From: Granulicoccus phenolivorans DSM 17626 = NBRC 107789 = JCM 15570
GTDB taxonomy: Bacteria; Actinomycetota; Actinomycetes; Propionibacteriales; Propionibacteriaceae
DNA: 45,397 nucleotides
Direction of reading: 5' to 3'
NCBI RefSeq assembly: GCF_000423085.1
Contig: NZ_AUHH01000035.1
Span: 1-45,397, forward strand
Part shown: positions 1 to 7,617 of the stretch, in pieces
Layout of the letters: every line of letters starts with the position of its first letter
How positions within the stretch are numbered: position 1 is the first letter of the stretch
Made by a program: the position numbers and the translations under genes
Notes under the pieces: generated by a model
The model's database searches: none
What the model saw: only the letters and a program-made list of their open reading frames with translations
What the model was told of the DNA's origin: nothing

Positions 1-189
1 TACGAGAAACGCTCGGTCGCGATCAGTTCGAACCTGCACCCCTCCGGGTTCGACGAACTGATGCCCAAGACCTTGGCCACCGCCACCGTCGATCGACTCC
101 TCCACCACGCCCACGTCTGCCAGACCAGCGGTGACTCGGTCCGGTTGACCCAAGCACTCGCCGGCCGGGGGGTGAACCCCTTGGCCTGA
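1..189 (+). CDS. istB: IS21-family transposition helper ATPase IstB, C-terminal fragment
   Basis: The open frame runs from the window edge to TGA at 187-189 and encodes 62 residues starting YEKRSVAISSN and containing ATVDRLLHHAHV. This is the typical end of the IstB AAA+ ATPase: strand plus sensor region, then a 'DRLLHHA' helix. IstB works with the IstA transposase to select the insertion target in IS21-family elements. The Walker motifs and IstA would lie upstream, outside the window. The downstream sequence has repeated terminal motifs expected of an IS21 end, which supports the call. Whether the element is intact cannot be judged. Confidence 0.85.
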   Translation, partial: YEKRSVAISSNLHPSGFDELMPKTLATATVDRLLHHAHVCQTSGDSVRLTQALAGRGVNPLA

Positions 190-223
190 ACACTCCTGGC
201 CGGTGGTGGCCACAGCCCCCAAA

Positions 224-317
224 GGGCAGATCTCAAGGCCACCACCGGGCAGAACTCGTGACCGTCACCGGGCAGGTTTCATGACCGCCCCCGGGCAGTT
301 CCTACTGGCCCTTGACA
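224..317. repeat. Right end of the IS21-like element: four 23-bp direct repeats
   Basis: GGGCAG recurs at 224, 247, 270 and 293, exactly every 23 bp. Each copy is followed by a degenerate NNTTCNTGACCG-like segment. IS21-family ends carry several copies of a transposase-binding repeat, so this block is probably the right terminus. It likely closes near TTGACA at 312-317; the exact last base is an inference. It lies 34 bp after the istB stop. Confidence 0.65.
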
Positions 318-416
318 GACGGAGCGATCGCTGGATGGCATCCGGCCGAGAACTGCCCCAGGAAGGTGTCGCAGCTAAGGGGCGATCCTCCCTCACGTGG
401 CTCCCCGCGCTGGACC

Positions 417-506
417 CTTCGGCCGGTCCCATCCTCGCGACGAAACCTGCGGCCGGTGCCCCTCCCGCGACGGAACCTGCGGCCGGCGCCCTTCCCGCGA
501 CGGACT
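417..506 (+). repeat. Three tandem 30-bp repeats (forward array, block 1)
   Basis: Units start at 417, 447 and 477. They share the start CTKCGGCCGG and the core TCCCGCGACGGAAC, which is TCGCGACGAAAC in the first copy. The second and third copies differ at only a few positions. No convincing gene overlaps. The ORFs that cross it are low-complexity and read equally long in several frames. The same 30-bp family recurs at 5921-6010 and, inverted, at 589-663 and 6327-6446. Confidence 0.75.
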
Positions 507-530
507 TGATCATCACGCAGGCTGAAAATG

Positions 531-560
531 TTCCCGCACCTGCTGCAACACGCGCGGGAA
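531..560. repeat. Short hairpin between the inverted repeat arrays
   Basis: TTCCCGC (531-537) can pair with GCGGGAA (554-560) around a loop containing CTGCTGCAACA. The loop motif is a variant of the TGCTGCACCA sequence found in the other repeat block (6309-6318) and at 43786-43795. The hairpin sits at the centre of block 1, between the forward array and the inverted array. Confidence 0.5.
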
Positions 561-588
561 GGTTGGCGCATCGCGGCATGGCCGGAAG

Positions 589-663
589 CATCGCGGGAGG
601 GCACCCGATCGAGAAAACCATCGCGGGAAGGCGCCCGACCGAGAAAACCATCGCAGGATCCCG
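589..663 (-). repeat. Two and a half 30-bp repeats (inverted array, block 1)
   Basis: CATCGCGGGA starts at 589 and 619, and CATCGCAGGA at 649, exactly 30 bp apart. The first two full units are identical at 27 of 30 positions and end in GAGAAAAC. Their core TCGCGGGAgGGC is the reverse complement of the core of the 417-506 array, so the two arrays are inverted relative to each other. Confidence 0.7.
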
Positions 664-790
664 AACAGTGTCGCCCCGCCGGATCCGGCGACGGTTCAGG
701 ACCGACCGGCTACAGTTCCGGACCCGCCAGCGACGGTTCAGGACCGGCCGGCGACAGACCAGATCCGGCAGCGCCCCCTCGGGACCAGCC

Positions 791-940
791 AGCGACCGTA
801 CGCACCAGCCAGCGACCGCTCAGGACCAGCCAGCGACCGCTCAGGACCAGCCAGCGACCGCTCAGGACCAGCCAGCGACGGTTCACCCCACGCAGCGACG
901 GTTCACCCCACGCAGCGACTGGTCACCACGCACAGCGATG
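791..940. repeat. Tandem 21-bp then 20-bp minisatellite
   Basis: Three near-identical 21-bp units start at 818, 839 and 860 (GCTCAGGACCAGCCAGCGAC plus one base). Three 20-bp units follow at 881, 901 and 921 (GTTCACCCCACGCAGCGACK; the third is diverged). Degenerate copies of AGCGACC extend upstream to about 680. No frame through it resembles a protein. From 941 to 1026 I see nothing further. Confidence 0.75.
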
Positions 941-1026
941 ACTGCCACGGCCGCTGCAACGATGGAACCCTCGCTGCCCGGGACTCGGCCCCACCGCCGC
1001 CGCCGCCCCGACGCGAGGCCCGAGGG

Positions 1027-2616
1027 CTACCCGCGCTTGGCCCGCTCGGCGGCCAACTTCTTCTGCTGCTCGGCCTGCTGTTCGCGCATTTCATCAAGGT
1101 CGAACTTGAAATGAATGACGAAGAAGTACGCCAACCCGACCGCCGCCAACGGCAGATACCAGGGCAGGTTGAACACCAGCAGAGCGGTGATGATCAGCAC
1201 CACCTCGAAGCCGCGCAGCAGGTTGAAGATCAACCCCGGCGGCAGCGCACCCGCACCGGTGGCGAGCATCGGGGCGCCGTAGTCGACCGGCTTGGCGGTG
1301 GTCCACCGGGCCGCACCGAGGATCCCCGCCGCGGCAGTGCACACTGCGGCGACGATACCGGTGAGGGCATCGGGGTAGATGCCGAGGAACGCCGGAATGG
1401 TCGCGAGCGCCCAGACCCCGCCGATCACCATCGAGGCCTCGATCGAGGTGGCCTTGATCTGACCGTCGGTGTAGGGCAGGCATCGGGCCAACCCACTGGT
1501 CCGGGTGAGCACGCGCAGCCCGTTCTGGATCGGGATCAGCGTCGCGAACAGCGCCAGGCCGGCGATGATCGGCGCGAACCGGCCCAGCCCGAGGGCCGAG
1601 GTGGCGTACGGGATGACGATCGTGGCGGCCACCGGGAGCAGCATGCTGGGCTTGCGCAACAGGCGCTGCACGTCCCGGTGGAACAACTGGGCGACCCCGA
1701 CGCCGCGGCCGCGGGTCGGCCGCACATGGCCGCGCTCCAGGGCCTCGCGTTCCACCACCATGTCGTGGGCCAGCCCGAAGTCCAGGGCGTACATGGCGCC
1801 GGCCATGCCCGAGACCAGCGAGCCGCCCGAGGTCAGATGCGTACGCCGGATCGACCCGAGCCGGATCCCGGCCAGGATGGCGGAGATGATCAACAACAGC
1901 AGGGCCAGCCCGGCGATGATCACCGCGATCTGGACCTCCTGATTCAGCCCGATCACCACTTGGAACCAGCCGGCGGCGATCCCGACCACCAGCACCAGCG
2001 CGGCCACCGCGGCCGCGGAGAACACGAACCCGGCGATCCGGGTGGTCAGCCGGCGTTCGGCGCCCTGCTCGGCAGCGGCGAAGGCGACCAGGCTGGCCGC
2101 GGCCAGCCCGCAGGCGGCCGCCCAGGCACCGATCGCGGCCCCGCCGGAGCCGGTCAGCGCAGCCGCCAGGGCCCCGAGGGCGGCCCCGACGACACCGGCG
2201 ACCACGATGAACAGGATCAGCCGATTGCGCAGCAGCCGGGCCCGATTGATCGGGGCATCCAGCAGCCAGAACCCTTCCGCGGCGGAGGCGACCACCGGCC
2301 CGAACAGCCGGGCGACCGAGATCGCCAACGCGGCCACTCCGGCCAGCACCGCCCACGGCACCAGGGTGCGGGCACTGATGCAGGCCCCGGAGGTACACGC
2401 GGCGGCGTCGGTCTGCGCGCTGAAGATCGCGGCGATGATCATCGCGCCGAACACGGCGACGGCGAGCACGACCACATAGGTGTCCTGCAGCGCCTCCCAC
2501 AGGGTCTTGGTGGCGCGCCCGGTCCGCCATTCCTTGATCTGGGCGAGCAATTCCTTGGGGTCGACGGCGCTGGTGTCCACGGTCTCGGTGGACTCGGCGG
2601 GCTGTTCGGGGGACAT
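1027..2616 (-). CDS. ABC transporter permease-like membrane protein (DUF6297 type)
   Basis: About 529 residues with a short acidic N-terminus, some 12 strongly hydrophobic segments and a charged C-terminal tail rich in Glu, Gln and Lys. Placement next to an ABC ATPase, with a TGATG junction (its ATG shares one base with the ATPase stop), marks it as the membrane partner of an exporter-type ABC system. It resembles the actinobacterial DUF6297 family from memory; the substrate is unknown. I use ATG at 2616 rather than the TTG one codon earlier. It is the second gene of a two-gene unit read away from menG, and its 3' end faces the repeat block. Confidence 0.75.
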   Translation of the reverse strand: MSPEQPAESTETVDTSAVDPKELLAQIKEWRTGRATKTLWEALQDTYVVVLAVAVFGAMIIAAIFSAQTDAAACTSGACISARTLVPWAVLAGVAALAISVARLFGPVVASAAEGFWLLDAPINRARLLRNRLILFIVVAGVVGAALGALAAALTGSGGAAIGAWAAACGLAAASLVAFAAAEQGAERRLTTRIAGFVFSAAAVAALVLVVGIAAGWFQVVIGLNQEVQIAVIIAGLALLLLIISAILAGIRLGSIRRTHLTSGGSLVSGMAGAMYALDFGLAHDMVVEREALERGHVRPTRGRGVGVAQLFHRDVQRLLRKPSMLLPVAATIVIPYATSALGLGRFAPIIAGLALFATLIPIQNGLRVLTRTSGLARCLPYTDGQIKATSIEASMVIGGVWALATIPAFLGIYPDALTGIVAAVCTAAAGILGAARWTTAKPVDYGAPMLATGAGALPPGLIFNLLRGFEVVLIITALLVFNLPWYLPLAAVGLAYFFVIHFKFDLDEMREQQAEQQKKLAAERAKRG

Positions 2617-3407
2617 CAACGGGTCCGTTTCCGCTTGCGGCCCTGGGAGGGCGCGGGCTTCTTCTTCGGCTGGTTCTGCTGTGGTTTGGGTTGCGGGGCC
2701 GGCGTCGGCGCCTCGGTCTCGGGATCGGCGTCGATCAGGCCGGGGGCCCCGTCGCGTTCGACCTCCTCGCGCCCCTCACCGATGTGCACCACGCGGGTGG
2801 CGACGTTCTCCACCAGGTAGGGCTCATGGGAGGCGAATACCACGGCCAGGCCGTCGGCGAGCTCCTGATTCAGCCGGTCGGCGAGCCAGCGTACGCCCTC
2901 CACGTCCAGGCGCTGCTCGGGCTCATCGAGCACCAGCAGCTTGCGCGGCCGGACAAAGGCGGTCGCCAGTGCCAATCGGCGGCGCTGCCCCGAGGACAGG
3001 GTGCCGGGCAACTGACCCGACTGCGGCACCAGCCGCACCTGATCCAGGATGTCGTCGACCACCCCGTCGGCGTCGGGCACGTTGTGCGCCCGGGCGAGCA
3101 GGTCCAGGTGCTCGACCACCGACAGGTCGGGGAAGAAGTCGAGATCGTCGATCACGGTGGCCATATTGCGCCGGATCAGCGGGTCGGTCTCCTTGAGCTT
3201 CTGCCCGCACACGTCGATGGTGCCCTCGTCGGGGCGATCGATTCCGACGATGCAGCGCAGCACCGTCGACTTGCCCGCCCCGTTGCGTCCGGTCAGCGCG
3301 ACCGCCTCTCCGGCGTACACCTGGAGATTGAAGTGATCGACGATGGTGGTCGGTCCGAAGGCTTTCTTCAGTCCGGCCACTTTGAGGGCAGGGGTGCGCT
3401 TGGCCAT
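2616..3407 (-). CDS. ABC transporter ATP-binding protein
   Basis: 263 residues with Walker A GRNGAGKST (about residues 40-48), signature LSSGQRRR (137-144), Walker B LLVLDEPE (157-163) and an H-loop ASHEP. The Q-loop position reads VIDDLDFFPDLSV, without the usual glutamine, so nucleotide-domain coupling may differ from standard importers. The C-terminus is a Lys/Pro/Gln-rich basic tail (QPKPQQNQPKKKP), probably disordered. It is translationally coupled to the membrane protein downstream. A possible -10 (AAGAAT) lies 6 nt before the ATG. The pair is more like an exporter or resistance-type system than a solute importer, since no binding protein is nearby. Confidence 0.9.
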   Translation of the reverse strand: MAKRTPALKVAGLKKAFGPTTIVDHFNLQVYAGEAVALTGRNGAGKSTVLRCIVGIDRPDEGTIDVCGQKLKETDPLIRRNMATVIDDLDFFPDLSVVEHLDLLARAHNVPDADGVVDDILDQVRLVPQSGQLPGTLSSGQRRRLALATAFVRPRKLLVLDEPEQRLDVEGVRWLADRLNQELADGLAVVFASHEPYLVENVATRVVHIGEGREEVERDGAPGLIDADPETEAPTPAPQPKPQQNQPKKKPAPSQGRKRKRTR

Positions 3408-3413
3408 GGCCGG

Positions 3414-3419
3414 ATTCTT
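3414..3419 (-). promoter_or_regulatory. Candidate leaderless -10 for the ABC ATPase gene
   Basis: AAGAAT on the minus strand followed by 6 nt and ATG (3407). No Shine-Dalgarno is present. This is the weakest match in a series of similar arrangements in the window. Confidence 0.35.
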
Positions 3420-3470
3420 TCACGCATGGCCAAGTTGACCGCTGTCGTGACTGTTGTCGGTACGGGCCGC

Positions 3471-3476
3471 TAGGTT
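3471..3476 (+). promoter_or_regulatory. Candidate leaderless -10 for menG
   Basis: TAGGTT, then 7 nt, then ATG at 3484. A GGAGG at 3477-3481 sits only 2 nt from the ATG, too close for a standard ribosome binding site. Confidence 0.45.
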
Positions 3477-3483
3477 GGAGGTC

Positions 3484-4185
3484 ATGTCGAAGAGCGATCA
3501 TCGGGCCACGTTGGCCAAACGGCGAGCCGATGTCTCGGCCATGTTCGACGGGGTCGCCGACCGCTACGACCTGATGAACACGGTGATGACCGGCGGAATC
3601 GTGGAGTCCTGGCGCCGCGAGGTGGTGGCCGCCCTGGACCCGCGTCCGGGCGAGTTGATCCTCGATCTGGCCGCGGGCACGGGCACCTCCAGCCGGACCT
3701 TCGCCGATCGTGGCGCCACCGTGGTCCCCACCGACCTGTCGCTGGGGATGCTCCAGGTCGGCCGCAAGCGGCAGCCGGACCTGCATTTCGTGCACGCCGA
3801 CGCGCTCTGCCTGCCGTACGCCGACGCCACCTTCGACGCGGTGACCATCTCCTTCGGGCTGCGCAATGTGGAGCACACCCTGGCCGCGCTGCAGGAGATG
3901 CACCGGGTGACCCGCCCCGGGGGCCGGCTGGTGATCGCGGAGTTCTCCACCCCGACCAATCCCGTGCTGCGCTTCGGCTACCAGGACGTGGTGCTGAAGG
4001 CCCTGCCGGTGCTGGGCCGGGTGCTGTCGTCCAACCCGTCGGCGTACGACTATCTGATCGAATCGATCCGGGCCTGGCCGACCCAGACCGCGCTGGCCGA
4101 TCTGCTGGTGGACGCGGGCTGGCAGGAGGTTGCCTTTCGCAACCTGACCGGGGGGATCGTGGCGCTGCACCGCGGGAAAGCGTGA
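3484..4185 (+). CDS. menG: Demethylmenaquinone methyltransferase (MenG/UbiE)
   Basis: 233 residues. Transfers a methyl group from S-adenosylmethionine to demethylmenaquinone, the last step of menaquinone synthesis at the membrane. Diagnostic sequence: [13 protein letters not shown] near the N-terminus, SAM-binding [11 protein letters not shown], then [13 protein letters not shown], a UbiE/MenG signature. Length fits the family. I chose the ATG at 3484 because the conserved region begins shortly after it and a -10-like TAGGTT lies just upstream; a GTG at 3454 would add 10 unconserved residues. It overlaps the next gene as TGATG. The remaining men genes start about 3.4 kb downstream. Confidence 0.93.
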   Translation: MSKSDHRATLAKRRADVSAMFDGVADRYDLMNTVMTGGIVESWRREVVAALDPRPGELILDLAAGTGTSSRTFADRGATVVPTDLSLGMLQVGRKRQPDLHFVHADALCLPYADATFDAVTISFGLRNVEHTLAALQEMHRVTRPGGRLVIAEFSTPTNPVLRFGYQDVVLKALPVLGRVLSSNPSAYDYLIESIRAWPTQTALADLLVDAGWQEVAFRNLTGGIVALHRGKA

Positions 4186-5900
4186 TGGAGCTGGCCCTGG
4201 ACGCCTGGGCGGCGCGCACCTGCGCGATGAAGACCTGGAACAACTACTCCCCGCTGGTCGAAATGCCCCAGCCCGATGAGGCGCTCCAGGAGTATTTCGT
4301 CGGCGCCAGCGAGTATGTCGCCGGGGTCCAGGACACCGTGCTGGCCGCCGCCGACCTGCGTACCGCCGATCTGCGCCCGCTGCAGGACCGCCCGCCGGCC
4401 GAACAGGCCGCCGCCTGTGTGGCGAGCATGGCCACGGGCGTGGAGGTGATCGTGGCCGGCCTGCTCCCCCGCGATCTGCGCGGGCACCGCTCCGGACGCG
4501 CCCACCTGTGGCTGCGCGGTGCCGACCGCGCCGACGGCCGCCCGGGCTATCATCCGGTGCTCGCCAAGCGGCACCGGATCCAGGAGCGGCGCCAGTCCTC
4601 GCGCACCGGGGGCGCGATCCACAGCCTGCTGGTCAGCGACCTCGCCCGGCCGCTGCCCCGGGACTGCTTCGAGGTGCCCGACCGAGCGGTCCGGACCGGT
4701 TCCCGGGAGGGCGACCTGATCCAGCTGGCCCACTACTGGCGGCTGCTGGAGGCTGCGGGCTTCGCCGCCGAGGGTACGCCGCGCGGCGGCATCATCGGCA
4801 CCGATCAGCCGCTGGGCGACGAGCGGACCGTACTGACCTGGATCGATCTGGACGAACCGATCATCCGGACCTTCTCGCGCAGCGCCGAGGAGGGGTGGGC
4901 GATGCGCACGATCCTGCAGCGCTATGACCATGAGCACGGCTTCCGGGTGTTCCTGGCCGAGCAGGCGCTGGCCGGGCAGCCGCAGCCGATCCGGCCGATC
5001 CGCAACCGGGAGTGCGACTCCTGCCCGTGGTGGGAGATCTGCCGCACCCAGTTGCCCACCGATGACCTGTCGATCAAGATCGACAAGGCGCCGCTGGATG
5101 TCCGCGAGATCTCGGTGCTGCGGTCGCTGGGCGTCCACACGATCACCGACCTGGCCGGGACCGATCTGGAGCGACTGCTGGAGGTGTACCTGCCGGAGGT
5201 CGCGCACCGGCCGCGGGCCGAGGAGCGGCTCCGGTTGGCCGCGCACCGGGCCGGCCTGCTGCTGCACGGGGTCGAACTGGAGCGCACCGGCACGGCCCCG
5301 ATCGCGTTGCCCGAGGCCGAGATCGAGATCGACTTCGACATCGAGACCTCCGCGGAGGACCGGGTCTACCTGTGGGGCTTCTGGGTCCGTCGGCGGCAGC
5401 CCGACGGCGGGTTCGAGGCCGGGGAGTATGTGGCCTTCGTCGCCTGGGACGACCTGGCCGACGACTCCGAACTGGCCCTGGCCCGGGCCGCGATGAACTG
5501 GCTGCGCGACCTGGTCGACGGCGCCGCCTCGGTGGCCGTCTACCACTACTCCAGCTACGAGAAGGTTCGCCTGGGCCAGCTGGCCGCCGGCCAGGACCCG
5601 GCCCTGGTGTGGGCGACCGGATATGCCCGGTCCGGCTTCGTCGACCTGTTCTCGGTGATGCAGGAGCACTTCTTCGGCACCCACGGACTCGGCCTCAAGG
5701 TGGTCGCCAAGGAGGCGGCCGGCTTCGAGTGGCGCGACGATGATCCCGGGGGGCTGAACTCCCAGACCTGGTTCAACGAGGCCGTGCACGGGGAGACCGA
5801 GGAGGTCCGCAGCACCGCGCGGGCCCGGGTGCTGGCGTACAACGAGGATGATGTGCGGGCCACCCTGGTGCTGCGGGACTGGTTGCGGACCCAGAACTGA
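4185..5900 (+). CDS. RecB-like nuclease with Fe-S cysteines and RNase H-like domain (TM0106 type)
   Basis: 571 residues. Cys13 together with CDSCPWWEIC in the middle provides the one-plus-three cysteine pattern of AddB/Cas4-type Fe-S nucleases. The N-terminal half (GDLIQLAHYWRLLE) fits a PD-(D/E)XK RecB-like fold. The C-terminal third begins with IDFDIETS and ends with YNEDDVRATLVLRDWL, the acidic motifs of the RNase_H_2 exonuclease-like domain. The architecture matches the TM0106/TIGR03491 family, whose function is not established; a DNA or RNA processing nuclease is likely. It is translationally coupled to menG (TGATG), though no functional link is known. ATG at 4185 is preferred over GTG at 4182. 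Confidence 0.82.
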   Translation: MELALDAWAARTCAMKTWNNYSPLVEMPQPDEALQEYFVGASEYVAGVQDTVLAAADLRTADLRPLQDRPPAEQAAACVASMATGVEVIVAGLLPRDLRGHRSGRAHLWLRGADRADGRPGYHPVLAKRHRIQERRQSSRTGGAIHSLLVSDLARPLPRDCFEVPDRAVRTGSREGDLIQLAHYWRLLEAAGFAAEGTPRGGIIGTDQPLGDERTVLTWIDLDEPIIRTFSRSAEEGWAMRTILQRYDHEHGFRVFLAEQALAGQPQPIRPIRNRECDSCPWWEICRTQLPTDDLSIKIDKAPLDVREISVLRSLGVHTITDLAGTDLERLLEVYLPEVAHRPRAEERLRLAAHRAGLLLHGVELERTGTAPIALPEAEIEIDFDIETSAEDRVYLWGFWVRRRQPDGGFEAGEYVAFVAWDDLADDSELALARAAMNWLRDLVDGAASVAVYHYSSYEKVRLGQLAAGQDPALVWATGYARSGFVDLFSVMQEHFFGTHGLGLKVVAKEAAGFEWRDDDPGGLNSQTWFNEAVHGETEEVRSTARARVLAYNEDDVRATLVLRDWLRTQN

Positions 5901-5920
5901 GCGTCGGCCGCGGGCTCTCT

Positions 5921-6010
5921 CGGCGGGCGCGTCGCGCGATGGGAAGCTCAGGGCGGGGGCGTCCTGCGACGGATAGTTCCGGCCGGGGGCGTCCCGCGAC
6001 GGCGCCCTTC
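5921..6010 (+). repeat. Three tandem 30-bp repeats (forward array, block 2)
   Basis: Units start at 5921, 5951 and 5981, exactly 30 bp apart. They contain GTCGCGCGAT, GTCCTGCGAC and GTCCCGCGAC at the same offset, and the third starts GGCCGGGGGC. The core TCCCGCGACGG and the preceding GGCCGG are shared with the 417-506 array, so this is the same repeat family. It begins 20 bp after the nuclease stop. Confidence 0.7.
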
Positions 6011-6040
6011 ATTCCGGTAGCGAAGCCATGACCGAGCGAC

Positions 6041-6318
6041 TGGTGCAGCAATCGCGCGAACCGGATGGTGTCGCGGGGTACTCGTTTCCGTCGCGGCACG
6101 AGGGGAGTTTTCCCCTCGCTCCCCGGCCGGCACTCGCCCCGGCCCGTGACCAGTTTTCAAGCGCCGTCGACGGCGGGCCGAAAGGGTGAGCCACATCGAG
6201 GCATGGGCCTCCACGGGTACGGCGGCGTGGCCCACCGAGTCGGGGCGACCCACCGGCGCCCCCCGCGATGGATCCCGTCAACCGGCGACCGCAACCGGTT
6301 CACGCATCTGCTGCACCA
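6041..6318. repeat. Inverted repeat pair with 27-nt arms bounding the centre of block 2
   Basis: The left arm (6041-6067) starts TGGTGCAGCA and contains GAACCGG. The right arm (6292-6318) is its reverse complement at 22 of 27 positions and ends TGCTGCACCA. The intervening 224 bp has no credible gene. The arms lie just inside the forward (5921-6010) and inverted (6327-6446) 30-bp arrays, so the whole block is roughly palindromic. Confidence 0.65.
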
Positions 6319-6326
6319 CCCGCGGG

Positions 6327-6446
6327 TTGTCCGGAGGCGTCGCCGATCGTGATGTCCTGTCGCAGGAGTGACACCGAGGCGTTTTGCTGTCGCGGGAAGC
6401 CCAGCCACGGCACTTGCTGTCGCTGGGATGGGCTGCGTACGGTGCT
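6327..6446 (-). repeat. Four degenerate 30-bp repeats (inverted array, block 2)
   Basis: CTGTCGC occurs at 6357, 6387 and 6417, with a weaker copy TTGTCCG at 6327, all spaced 30 bp. The best unit reads CTGTCGCGGGAAG, matching the inverted array of block 1 (ATCGCGGGAAG). Outside this core the units diverge. The remaining stretch 6447-6596 is GC-rich and I see no gene or signal in it. Confidence 0.6.
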
Positions 6447-6596
6447 GGCCCCCGCAGGGGCCGCCGCGCCCGAAGCCGTGGCGCCCCGCAGCAGCACCCC
6501 TGTCCCGCCCACGCGGAGCCCGCGCAGAGTTCCTCGCCCTCCCGCCACCGAGCCCCCGAGCCCCCGGGCCCCCGGGCCGCAGAGCCGGGGACCGCC

Positions 6597-7607
6597 CTAC
6601 CGCCGCTGCCCGCTCAGGTCGTAGGTAACCGCCTGCCCGACCCGGCTGCGCAGGGTCACGGTAATCGCGGTCCCGTCGCGGCGTACCTCGGCCCGGTCCA
6701 GGTCGGCCGGGGCGACCCCGAGGTCGGTCTTGGCCCGGGCCACGACACTGGCCAACTGCTCCGGAGCCACCTCGCTCAGCCGCAGCCCCGGCCCGGCGAT
6801 GCCGTTGTCCCGATCGCAGAGCAGCCGCAGACCGGCGCCGCCCTTGACCCGGCTATTGCGTTCGAAGCGGGGCGCGCAGCGGACGGTGCCGTAGTCGCCG
6901 ACCGGTTGGAAGAAGGACACATCGGCGACACCGTCGGTGCCCGGGCCGGTGGCGTAGTGCAGCCAGAGCTGGTTCGGTTCGGTGTCCCCGTACGCCCGCT
7001 GGTAGTCGGCGAAGGCGGTGGTCAGCGAGGCGGCGCTGTCGATGTCGGGAAGTTCGGCGACCGGCTCGCCGCCCAGGCTGGCCCACTCCTGGCCCTGGTC
7101 GGTGCCGCAGGAAATCCCGATCGCGGCGGCTCCGGAGGGGGTGACGTCGAGGGTGGAGACCACGGTGCGGGTCGGGCCGTAGGTTGTCTGGCAGTATGCC
7201 CGGCCGCGCTGGTGCTCGGCGAAGAACTGATCCAGCGGCACCTCGTCCACGCTGAGGCTCCCGAAGCCGGCGTTGACCGCCTGTCCGGCCGCGGTGCCGT
7301 CGTCGAGGTAGAAGTACTCCAGTCGGCCATCGGGTTTGGCGATGGTGGCGCGGCCCCCGAACTCGGCCAGCCAGAACCCGGCGACCTTGTCCCCCGGCTG
7401 CATGCCCGCACTCAGTTTCGCTCGCAGCTGCGCGGGGTCGGCCGGCAGGCCGGAGCGTACGCCGGTCCCCGACGCGCTCGACCCCGAGCCGTCCGAAGCG
7501 GATCCGGCCGAGTCGGCACCGGCACTGCAGCCGGTCAGCAGAAGTGCGGCGGCGAGAAACCCGGCGGCAGAGCGGGCCGGGCGGCGGGCGGCGCGGTGTC
7601 GGAGCAT
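6597..7607 (-). CDS. Predicted lipoprotein downstream of menD, function unknown
   Basis: 336 residues starting at ATG 7607, with an Arg-rich n-region, a hydrophobic stretch and the lipobox LLLTGC. A Ser/Gly/Ala-rich linker typical of actinobacterial lipoproteins follows. Several spaced cysteines in the mature part (such as YCQTTYG, ISCGTD and VRCAP) could form disulfides. I do not recognise the fold. It starts 10 bp after the menD stop on the same strand, so it is probably co-transcribed with menC-menD, but nothing ties it to quinone synthesis. A longer upstream reading frame overlaps menD and is rejected. Confidence 0.75.
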   Translation of the reverse strand: MLRHRAARRPARSAAGFLAAALLLTGCSAGADSAGSASDGSGSSASGTGVRSGLPADPAQLRAKLSAGMQPGDKVAGFWLAEFGGRATIAKPDGRLEYFYLDDGTAAGQAVNAGFGSLSVDEVPLDQFFAEHQRGRAYCQTTYGPTRTVVSTLDVTPSGAAAIGISCGTDQGQEWASLGGEPVAELPDIDSAASLTTAFADYQRAYGDTEPNQLWLHYATGPGTDGVADVSFFQPVGDYGTVRCAPRFERNSRVKGGAGLRLLCDRDNGIAGPGLRLSEVAPEQLASVVARAKTDLGVAPADLDRAEVRRDGTAITVTLRSRVGQAVTYDLSGQRR

Positions 7608-7617
7608 GCCCCCGACC

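Noticed and set aside
417-663. CRISPR array
   Set aside because: The 30-bp period is a head-to-tail tandem repeat without unique spacers, and no cas genes are nearby.
203-1114. Long plus-strand open frame of 303 codons over the first repeat block
   Set aside because: Low-complexity translation made of tandem repeats, several other frames are equally open, no domain signature, and it runs into the 3' end of the opposite-strand permease gene.
1111-2820. Long plus-strand frames opposite the permease and other minus-strand genes
   Set aside because: Gln/Gly/Arg/Asp-rich antisense shadows typical of GC-rich genes.
6268-6624. Small ORFs in the second repeat block
   Set aside because: Arg/Pro/Ser/Ala-rich shadow frames without start signals or family resemblance.
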